A stretch of DNA of 64,000 bases from assembly GCF_017315945.1 (NCBI RefSeq), contig NZ_JAFLWI010000002.1, positions 124,001 to 188,000 on the forward strand. The letters run 5' to 3'. Each line of letters opens with the position of its first letter. Within the stretch, counting starts at the first letter, position 1. Shown here in pieces: positions 18,601 to 24,620 of this stretch. The notes under the pieces are model-generated. The model worked only from the letters and a program-made list of their open reading frames with translations, did no database searches and was not told the DNA's origin. Both the position numbers and the translations under genes were made by a program. This stretch comes from Candidatus Enterococcus courvalinii (lineage in GTDB: Bacteria; Bacillota; Bacilli; Lactobacillales; Enterococcaceae).

Positions 18601-20616
18601 GCACTGACTGAGTGGATATCCTTTGAAGAAAGTCAAAATGTTAAAATTTTAGATACAAATGAATTAATCAGATCCATAGAAGAACTAACTATTTTTGAAG
18701 CCGATAAATTAGAAATAACCTATGAGGGTATTGATTTTATAAAGAATGTGAATACACATTTTGATGGGAAAATACTATATGTAACTAAGCCTTGGTATAG
18801 TAATAGCGTGTTACTTTACCTCAGTGATTTGCTTGCAAGATACTTTGGATTATTTGGTCAAAATAAAAAAGTTGATTTTCTCCTTCGTTCTACTTATGAA
18901 GAAATAGTTGAATACTTTAATCAAGAGGGTGTTCCTCTTTCAGATCAAATAATAAGTAAAATGAAAAATTCAAAAACTGAGACAAGTCCAAAGTCTTTTG
19001 CGGAAGTTGAGGGAAGAGTAAAAAAGGGGGTTACATCACCTCAGAATTATCACATCTCAGATCCAGATTACAAAAAGCTATTATACGTACAAAAGATGAT
19101 AGATAGATCTGTCAAAAATGTTTTAGACTATCTTGAATTATTGCCTGAATATGACTGTTCTGGTCAGTTTCAAATTGCTCCAAGTATTATTGGAGGTATT
19201 ACTAAGAATGGCAATGATTTAACGATTGTGGCCCGACCATCAGACAATAATCAAGTGATTTTATTTTATACATCAGAGTTTGATGTACTCAAGTATGTTG
19301 ATGCAGAACTATGGTATGAAGATGGAATAAATGTACCCAAAAAAATGTCTATAGGACAATTACTTGAAAAAACTGGTGTAAATCGAATACCTATCCATAC
19401 TATAGAAATTACTGATGAAGAAGTTGTTGAACTAGCTAGGCAAAAAAATTCAGAGACATTTGAATGTTCTCCAGTGCCATTTGCACCTCAAAAGCTTGCA
19501 CAAATAATTTCATCTTTTGCCAATTTAGCTGGCGGTAAGATCATATTTGGTATTAAAGAAAATCATATTGAAAAAAATGATATTATCGGATTAAGTTCTG
19601 ATTATCAGATTCAACGAATAATAGAGAAAGTAGCATCTTCTTTTAATATTGTTCCTGATTTCAAATTTGACTGGATATGGTTTCAAGACAAGAGATTATT
19701 AGTAATTGAAGTAGAGGAATCAGATGATGAAATATTATGTGATGGTTCAAAATATATTCGAGTTGGGACTCAAACATTATTGGAAAGTGGTACAATAATA
19801 CATCAGCAAAAGCTGTTACATGCTGATTTTGATCGAACAAAGGCTATCATTATAGCAATTGAGGAATATTACCCAAGTCCAAGAAATAGAATGCCCAGTG
19901 TAAGATATGCGAAAGCAGATGCCTTTTCTTTCAAAAATATGCTTCAGAATACGATGGATGTAAAAGACGAGGACATTCTGATGTTCGTAAATGAGGAAGC
20001 ATTTCAAAATGTACTAGAGAATGAAATTAGTTCATTTGTCAAAATGTTAAAAGAAAAGGATAGATTAATCTTTTATTATGCTGGTCATGGATTCCATGAT
20101 GGGTTAACAAATTATTTATCAACATATGATACTTACCCCACCAATATATTTGAAACATCTGTTTCTTTGGATCAAGTGTTGTTAACTCCGTTGAAGAAAT
20201 CTGAATGTAAAAATGCTTTACTATTTATAGATGCATGTGCGCAAAAACTAAATTCGGGTATCGAAAGATCGGTGATTTCTGATTTACAAGATGATGAATT
20301 CAAAGTATTGACAACTTCATTCCCGTACTATGGTGTGTTCTTATCGTGTCAGGTTGGAGAAACATCTTATGCAAGTAATTTGTTAGCTCATGGAATTTGG
20401 ACCTATCATTTAGTGGATGCATTGAGTGGTAAACATAAGGAGATACTACGAGATGGAAAATATTTAACTGATACTACGCTCCTCCATTTTCTTTCTGATA
20501 CTGTGCCGGATTACACTTTGAAAGAGTTGGGGAAAAGGCAGAACCCTAAAACAATTTTAGACTCTACTCGAGAAAATATCATTATTAATTTTGACAAAGA
20601 GACTTTTGAACAATAG
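15607..20616 (+). CDS. Sacsin/HSP90-type ATPase - AlbA_2 (Schlafen) - caspase-like protease fusion
   Basis: One 1669-residue polypeptide. Residues about 20-200 form a GHKL/HSP90-type ATPase of the sacsin N-terminal kind (ELLQNADD at 47-54, then the GYKGIGFKAVF lid motif at 107-117). A long middle region of about 1000 residues follows, ending in a DUF3883/NOV-like position. Residues about 1280-1395 match AlbA_2 (FANLAGGKIIFGIKENHIE, KYIRVGTQT). Residues about 1408-1650 are a caspase/metacaspase-like C14 domain with the expected dyad: His1494 in YYAGHG and Cys1544 in LFIDACAQ. The architecture suggests a sensor ATPase that unleashes a protease upon infection. It follows Gabija and DUF4238 on the same strand and precedes the integrase. 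The start ATG 15607 has a weak AAGGG site. Function is inferred; domain calls are strong at both ends. Confidence 0.85.
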   Translation: MTLKPQIQLLFDQNSNYNEPGQAVNLASSLETLSGDLYTDSNRFIYELLQNADDSYKNGEPIRVWIKLFDNKLVVAHSGSVFSDKDLRGICNINNGTKRSDMSKTGYKGIGFKAVFGHSQKVIIYSDGEYFSFDAAYNHPWRWKGNRQNWELFNDRQFVMPWQIIPIWTENNSIESDISLYIKNIRANVATIIELSNVVETLEALDLIANNANIFLFLKNVCEITFELDKKDVISVSRDRDIITIQKNSQKPYKWLVTERQISVPESVRTLLTDEKNIPDKLLQTTEITISLGAKIGDDGLSKLKDTDQRIFAYLPTEERKYDIPVLVNTNFLTSANRESLHVDSKWNQWIFSEVAKAIFEWISDLVQGEYGAQAYFLLPEHINGNSLGSSFNRGYDEALKNTPFVLTEERTVKKIDEIIVDFTNISKEDFIDGFCIKRYVEQKADTRITGKRSFSLFSQFNRELKKMGAASLSWNDLDSLFSSNDFMNTHSPEDNIQLINFFKECFDDPKIQEVTNQYLRKLSFVLSHKNSMLPPEQVCFPEISDQRWDKTQSELSFINFVLLEQLRSDIATRHWLESLGVTEKTDITYIIQNLIPFIDTYVTIENAVSVISDIFNLYLKGELPDELFTKLSPIRLLTTRGTLVPARDCYLSDYYGPRLIIENIIEKDIFVNDSYFTGSKGDKDNWKVFFSKLGVKCGIEIVHDPLFIDLRKDFLEAEDKYFRPFLSSFLIDKYKGLTSLSFLEDTENNFPFAKVFWGDVVHNVDIDKLTMSATGYWGKTGYPGRISGNQVSNYLPWFIKNISCVPTTLKTCLTANNVFLNSEEILKISGPYLPIFEGEDLTPDWKSFFSFKTSFSLSDYLEILTKISQDTDDGKVKKENIERIQIVYSKILDLTANLSSDEILEVKEWSLNSSLLTTTGKFEECGKIKFFIDGNESIFQEQFQFLELNSENKQHPYLRTLLGHFDVRILEQNQFIVEAVNEEYCSGLENKLIAVVPALTEWISFEESQNVKILDTNELIRSIEELTIFEADKLEITYEGIDFIKNVNTHFDGKILYVTKPWYSNSVLLYLSDLLARYFGLFGQNKKVDFLLRSTYEEIVEYFNQEGVPLSDQIISKMKNSKTETSPKSFAEVEGRVKKGVTSPQNYHISDPDYKKLLYVQKMIDRSVKNVLDYLELLPEYDCSGQFQIAPSIIGGITKNGNDLTIVARPSDNNQVILFYTSEFDVLKYVDAELWYEDGINVPKKMSIGQLLEKTGVNRIPIHTIEITDEEVVELARQKNSETFECSPVPFAPQKLAQIISSFANLAGGKIIFGIKENHIEKNDIIGLSSDYQIQRIIEKVASSFNIVPDFKFDWIWFQDKRLLVIEVEESDDEILCDGSKYIRVGTQTLLESGTIIHQQKLLHADFDRTKAIIIAIEEYYPSPRNRMPSVRYAKADAFSFKNMLQNTMDVKDEDILMFVNEEAFQNVLENEISSFVKMLKEKDRLIFYYAGHGFHDGLTNYLSTYDTYPTNIFETSVSLDQVLLTPLKKSECKNALLFIDACAQKLNSGIERSVISDLQDDEFKVLTTSFPYYGVFLSCQVGETSYASNLLAHGIWTYHLVDALSGKHKEILRDGKYLTDTTLLHFLSDTVPDYTLKELGKRQNPKTILDSTRENIIINFDKETFEQ

Positions 20617-20630
20617 GACACTAATTCAAC

Positions 20631-20648
20631 TATTAAAATCAAGGAGTT
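20631..20648 (+). repeat. 18-nt exact repeat shared with the leader of the 24621 gene
   Basis: TATTAAAATCAAGGAGTT occurs here and at 24598-24615, where it contains the ribosome binding site of the secreted repeat protein. The two copies bracket the excisionase/integrase and prophage remnants (about 4 kb). They could be recombination scars, or this copy could be a relic of a lost leader. Confidence 0.7.
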
Positions 20649-20699
20649 GGAGTAACTCTTCTTGCTAGTATTTTGTAAGTGTCTTGGTATCAAACTCTA

Positions 20700-20860
20700 T
20701 AAAATGATGTCAAAGATGTTGGGACAAAGATTAATTCAGGAAACTATAAATTTAGTGAGAACTATAAAGAATTGGGAATGCTGTTCAAGTTTATCTTGCT
20801 GAAAAAATGAGTCGTCGAATCATTAGATTTTTATTGGAGCAACCAGAATTATTAGATTAA
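20700..20860 (+). pseudogene. Decayed gene end, possibly a cytosine methyltransferase tail
   Basis: Two frames joined near 20780 read like protein: NDVKDVGTKINSGNYKFSEN then YKELG, followed by AVQVYLAEKMSRRIIRFLLE and a TAA at about 20858-20860. A joined YKELGNAV would resemble motif X (GNAV/GNSV) at the end of C5-cytosine methyltransferases. This rests on one short motif. Confidence 0.25.
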
Positions 20861-20913
20861 ACTAATTAAGGAAAGCCTACACTGTTGATGTACTTTAATA
20901 ATGATGATCATTT

Positions 20914-20951
20914 AAAAAAAGCAACTTTCTTTCAAAGAGAGTTGCTTTTTT
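20914..20951 (+). terminator. Intrinsic terminator
   Basis: A strong stem (AAAAAAGCAACTTTCT with AGAGAGTTGCTTTTTT) is followed by a T-run. It works in both directions and separates the defence genes from the integration module. Confidence 0.8.
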
Positions 20952-21026
20952 GCATTCGCAATTGTCTTTATTAGTGTAAAGAAAAATGACCTTTGAAAAT
21001 TGAATACAAAATCTATCAGTACTTTC

Positions 21027-21157
21027 CATTTGCAGGAGCATTTCTCAATTACGTCATGATGAGTAATCGGAGCGATAAATAATTGAGAGAAGAATCGTCA
21101 AATTCGAGCCATGATCTGCAAATGCAATAATGATACTTCCGTAATCAAATTGGCTCG
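21027..21157 (+). repeat. Nested and overlapping inverted repeats upstream of the integration genes
   Basis: CATTTGCAG (21027-21035) pairs with CTGCAAATG (21116-21124). Inside it, TCTCAATTA (21043-21051) pairs with TAATTGAGA (21080-21088). CGAGCCA (21105-21111) pairs with TGGCTCG (21151-21157), interleaved with the first pair. The arrangement allows a pseudoknot or alternative folds, or marks protein-binding sites for Int/Xis or a transfer/replication origin. No ORF occupies the segment. Confidence 0.6.
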
Positions 21158-21289
21158 CCATCACTGGGGAGAGGTGAAAATCCTATGTGCTTTTTGACAT
21201 GAGCAGCTGGTAGATAAATAAATGTTTTTTATAATTTGTAACTTATGTTTTTTCGTGAGGCGCTGACGTAGGAAAGAGAAGGCGGTAGA

Positions 21290-21481
21290 ATGAAGACAGC
21301 CACTCGGCAAGATATTATCAAGTTGGGATTTTCACGGTATTACGCTGACAAGATCTTCAGGGAATGCAAAGCTCTTTTAGTCACTAATGGGTATTCTTTT
21401 TATCGCAATAGCAAGATTAAAAGAATACCCGTGAGTGTCATTGAAGAGGTCTTACACATTTCTTGGGAGGATGAATACTGA
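21290..21481 (+). CDS. DUF3173 family excisionase-like protein
   Basis: The product is 63 residues: TATRQDIIKLGFSRYYADKI then FYRNSKIKRIPVSVIEEVLH. This is the DUF3173 pattern, a small winged-helix-like DNA-binding protein found immediately upstream of tyrosine integrases in integrative elements of Lactobacillales. A GGCGG site precedes ATG 21290. Its stop shares one base with the integrase start, so they are co-translated. It probably acts as a recombination directionality factor, as such neighbours do, but that is inferred from position. Confidence 0.8.
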   Translation: MKTATRQDIIKLGFSRYYADKIFRECKALLVTNGYSFYRNSKIKRIPVSVIEEVLHISWEDEY

Positions 21482-22629
21482 TGAGAAGAGTTGCAAATGT
21501 GTACAAAGACGAGAAGAGAGGAACGTGGTATTTTTCATTAACTTTGGGTTATGATCGTTTCGGAAAGAGAATTCAACCCACTAGAAGAGGATTTAAATCG
21601 CAAAAAGAAGCAAAAGATGCGATGGAGGAATTGAAAAAGAATTATTCTGATTCTCAAGAAATTTATTTACAAGGGATTACTTTTCGTGAGTTTTATAAGA
21701 AGTATTTTTTTCCATGGTATAAACTTGGGACGATTGAGAAAACTTACGTAAAAACCGATAAGACTTTAAAACGTGCTTTAGCCTATTTTGGAAACATGCA
21801 AATGGAAAAAATTCGACCAATTCATATTCAAGAGTTTCAACAATTTCTCGTTCAAGAATGTTCTGTCACGAATAAAGAAGGAAAAATACGTCCGCTTTCG
21901 AACAATTATATTAAACAGATCTTTAATAAGTTACGGATTATTTTTAAACGTGCGGTAGTTTTGGAAGTCATTGATGAGAATCCGGTAGATACTATTGGGA
22001 AAATCAGAACCCAGCGATCGGTTGTGGCATTTTGGACTGTTGATGAATTTAAGAAAGTATACAATTGTTCATATCGATGTGATTTCCAAGAAGAATTTTA
22101 TAAACGAATGATGCGCTTTTTATTCGTGACTGGACTTAGAAGTGAAGAACTTTTTGCGTTACAGTGGCCAGATATTGATTTTCGTAAAGGAACTTGTAGT
22201 GTGAGTAAGTCACTCTATATCCGAACAAGAACGGATTATGATTTCTCAGATACTAAAAATACTTCAAGTATCCGAACGATTACCCTAGACAAGCAAACGA
22301 TAGAAGACTTAAGGGAATGGAAAGAATCTCAAAAAACGATTGGGGATGACTTGGGCTTCATTTTTACCTTTGATGGTTTGCCGCCATCTCCAAAGACATT
22401 TTTAGGTCGAGTAAAAAAATTAGCTGAAGTTGCTGGTGTCAAACCGATTCACTTACATGGATTACGTCATTCTCATGTGGCATTTTTGATTGAGCATAAT
22501 AACAATATCTATGCCGTTTCAAAGCGTTTGGGGCATTCTTCTGTTAAGACAACTTTAGATAAGTATGGGCATCTTTATCCCGATACCAATCAAACTTTAG
22601 CAGATGAATTTACTAAATTTGAAGTGTAA
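21481..22629 (+). CDS. int: Tyrosine recombinase / integrase
   Basis: The product is 382 residues with the usual layout: an N-terminal AP2-like arm-binding domain (YKDEKRGTWYFSLTLGYDRF GKRIQ), a SAM-like core-binding domain (about 60-170), and a catalytic domain with Arg near 220 (TGLRSEELFAL), HGLRHSH near 326 and LGHSSVKTTLDKYGH with the tyrosine near 362. All catalytic residues are present and no frameshift is seen, so the enzyme could be active. GGGAGG lies 10 nt before ATG 21481. It probably mobilised the adjoining accessory genes; no attachment site could be defined from the window alone. Confidence 0.9.
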   Translation: MRRVANVYKDEKRGTWYFSLTLGYDRFGKRIQPTRRGFKSQKEAKDAMEELKKNYSDSQEIYLQGITFREFYKKYFFPWYKLGTIEKTYVKTDKTLKRALAYFGNMQMEKIRPIHIQEFQQFLVQECSVTNKEGKIRPLSNNYIKQIFNKLRIIFKRAVVLEVIDENPVDTIGKIRTQRSVVAFWTVDEFKKVYNCSYRCDFQEEFYKRMMRFLFVTGLRSEELFALQWPDIDFRKGTCSVSKSLYIRTRTDYDFSDTKNTSSIRTITLDKQTIEDLREWKESQKTIGDDLGFIFTFDGLPPSPKTFLGRVKKLAEVAGVKPIHLHGLRHSHVAFLIEHNNNIYAVSKRLGHSSVKTTLDKYGHLYPDTNQTLADEFTKFEV

Positions 22630-22821
22630 TTTTTTTTGCGATTTGCTGCTGTCAAATTACTGTCACGAGCCGTTTTTAGCCGGTTTTTGAATTTTCGGTG
22701 TTGATATACCGGGCTTTAGAGGCTAGTTGTCGGAATCGAAAATGGATGAGGATGAACCGAAGAAGTAGCAAGGGTTTCATCGTTTTTGATAGCTTGAAAG
22801 TTTGTGAAATTTAAAAATATT

Positions 22822-22865
22822 CGCCCTATGTTCGCCCAAGTTTTTATTTGGGCGAACATAGGGCG
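22822..22865. terminator. Perfect 18-bp hairpin between converging integrase genes
   Basis: Arms 22822-22839 and 22848-22865 are perfect complements with an 8-nt AT loop. It lies just after the stop of the minus-strand integrase remnant and downstream of the plus-strand integrase, and has short A/T flanks on both sides, as a bidirectional terminator would. Confidence 0.8.
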
Positions 22866-22867
22866 TT

Positions 22868-23430
22868 TTAGTCCATAGACCTTTTTAAACGTTGGGCGAA
22901 AATATCTACAGCTTCATTTCTCATTTTCTTTGTAACGTGAACATATTTATCCATAGTGGTTGAGATACGTGAATGTCCCAGACGTTCTTGAACAATTTTC
23001 GGTTTTACACCATCTTCTAACAACATAGTTGCGTGTGTATGACGCAGTGAGTGGAAATTAAACTCTATGTTCAAATCTTTCTTTATTTTGCTTGCAGACC
23101 ATTTAATAGAATTTGGTGTTACTGGTTCGCCGTTTTCTTTTGTGCATACAAAATTACTTTCATAGTAATGATTTCCGTATCTTAATCTATTTTCCATTTG
23201 TCTTTTTTTTTGCTTTTTTTAGTTCGTCAACGAGCATATCGTCAATGCTAATTGTACGATAGCTAGCTTGTGTTTTAGGTGTACCGATTTGAATGCCATT
23301 TTTATCTTGTAGCATAATTCTGATTACAGATAAAGTTTGATCGCTGAATGAGATATCATCCCAAGTTAAACCACAAACTTCATCACGTCTTAAACCAGTA
23401 TGGAAGGCAATGACTAAAGGAACATGGAAG
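22868..23430 (-). pseudogene. Prophage tyrosine integrase remnant, C-terminal half
   Basis: On the minus strand the sequence encodes the catalytic half of a different integrase. One frame has FHTGLRRDEVCGLTWDDISF; a second has HSLRHTHATMLLEDG, LGHSRISTTMDKYVH and the C-terminus RLKRSMD. They are out of frame with each other across an A-rich tract near 23200-23220. The N-terminal half is missing: near 23430 the sequence switches to plus-strand phage coding. It is therefore a truncated and frameshifted relic. Confidence 0.8.
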
Positions 23431-23776
23431 TCCGAGTGACGAGTAACCGATTCGAAAGTGATGAAGTTTGGGTCGAGGTTACTGAAGCTTTTGGATGGAA
23501 AGAAGTAGACAAAAAATATCTTATGCAATCCACAGGGTTGAAAGACAAGAACGGGTTGAGATTTTTGAGGGGGATATTGTGCAAGTTCTTGATTCGGTAC
23601 AAGTAAACGAAATAGACCAAGGTGGAACATTTGTAGATACTCATTTCGATGAATTGAATGAAGTGGACTGCGTTGTTTTTTGGGACGGTGAAATTGAACG
23701 TGTCAAGTCGTTCAGAGATAAAGCGAAAGCTGATGCAGTTGCACTTTTAGTGGATGGAGCGGTAGTAGAAGGATGA
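23424..23776 (+). pseudogene. YopX-family phage protein remnant
   Basis: The first frame gives DKKYLMQSTGLKDKNG and the second continues RVEIFEGDIVQVLDSVQ, ending TGA 23774-23776. Together they show the YopX hallmark (LMQxTGLKDKNGxEIFEGDIV) interrupted by a one-base shift near 23555. The true N-terminus is lost at the junction with the integrase remnant. YopX proteins are cargo of low-GC Gram-positive phages, so this marks a decayed prophage. Confidence 0.7.
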
Positions 23777-23969
23777 GTAAATTTATTATTACACGTATTC
23801 AAATGATCAGAACTGGTTAGACTCTTTTAATAGTTGGGCTGGACATACTTGTCTAATGAATCAGGAAGGAAAACAAGAACATTTGGACTATACAGAAGCG
23901 AACATTCATTGTTTTAACAATGAAATGGCGTGTGGTCCTGCGATTGAGTTAATGGATGAAGCAGAATGA
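23773..23969 (+). pseudogene. Small phage gene remnant, frameshifted
   Basis: The ATG overlaps the stop of the YopX relic. The first frame reads MSKFIITRIQ, then a shift near 23805 leads to NWLDSFNSWAGHTCLMNQEG and a TGA at 23967-23969. The acidic end (GPAIELMDEAE) and overlapping layout are typical of small phage early genes. It is a relic of the same prophage. Confidence 0.5.
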
Positions 23970-24002
23970 TTATTGTAGGCGGCCAGAGGGGTTAATAAAA
24001 AA

Positions 24003-24024
24003 AGAACAGCAAAAATGCTGTTCT
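24003..24024 (-). terminator. Terminator of the minus-strand 25-codon gene
   Basis: AGAACAGCA/TGCTGTTCT arms with a four-base loop are followed on the minus strand by TTTTTTT. The stem overlaps the last base pairs of the peptide's stop codon region. Confidence 0.8.
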
Positions 24025-24100
24025 AGTTGAATATATTTGAAATGAAATCTGAAAAAATTTCGAATGGTGCAGCTAATAAGTTGCATAATCCTTCAAACAT
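24023..24100 (-). CDS. 25-residue amphipathic peptide
   Basis: On the minus strand, an AGGATGTGATT site leads to an ATG at 24098-24100 and a 25-codon frame: MFEGLCNLLAAPFEIF then SDFISNIFN. The peptide is hydrophobic and amphipathic with no leader, and its stop is fused to a strong terminator. TTGTCA and TATTTA hexamers 17 nt apart precede it. A complete transcription unit of this size suggests a type I toxin, a PSM-like or leaderless peptide, or a phage-encoded membrane peptide. No named family was recognised. Confidence 0.5.
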   Translation of the reverse strand: MFEGLCNLLAAPFEIFSDFISNIFN

Positions 24101-24213
24101 ATAATCACATCCTATCTGGAATTAAACTTATCAAATAAATATTAAGAAACGTCTTGTATGACAAAAATGTTAGTCTGCAATTGCATGACAGCTGAATCTT
24201 GGAAGGAAGCAGA

Positions 24214-24309
24214 ATGAACGAATACAAACGGCAACACATTATCAAACATGCTGTAGAAATGTATATTTCTACTTTAGCGAACCGGAAGCAGTGCTTGATT
24301 TTGAAATAA
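24214..24309 (+). CDS. Possible 31-residue phage-derived ORF
   Basis: GGAAGGAAGC precedes ATG 24214; the product (MNEYKRQHIIKHAVEMYIST and on) is short and basic. It is probably the cut-down start of a small phage gene. The rest of 23970-24510 holds nothing else I can support apart from the minus-strand peptide. Confidence 0.3.
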   Translation: MNEYKRQHIIKHAVEMYISTLANRKQCLILK

Positions 24310-24513
24310 GAGGAGCTTACAAAAATCTGTTTGCTAACTAATTTCCATAAAATACTATGTAGCTAGTAATAGAGCAGAGAAGCTAAATTCTATCACAGAT
24401 TAAATCACTTGGATGACTAGCACTTTTTTGCAGTAACGAAGGAAACTAGTACCGATTGGTTTTGAAGGAAACCAAAGTAAAAAATTTAGTTAGAGAAAAT
24501 GAGGGACTGATGT

Positions 24514-24576
24514 TTTGCAAAAACATCTGAATTGAATGCTAGATTGAATCCAATTGATTTGTCTTATCCGTATACT
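24514..24576 (+). promoter_or_regulatory. LytTR-type phased promoter, site 1 (secreted repeat protein)
   Basis: TTTGCAAAA begins at 24514, GCTAGA at 24538 (24 bp in) and GTATAC at 24570, placing TATACT at 24571-24576. The spacing matches the five other sites exactly. No good -35 hexamer is present. The gene start is 45 nt beyond. Confidence 0.75.
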
Positions 24577-24620
24577 TAAAGAATCCCTAAAGGAAATTAT
24601 TAAAATCAAGGAGTTAGAAA

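Noticed and set aside
23414-23644. Minus-strand frames overlapping the YopX region
   Set aside because: The plus strand shows clear YopX sequence there; the minus-strand extension beyond the integrase fragment is a shadow frame.
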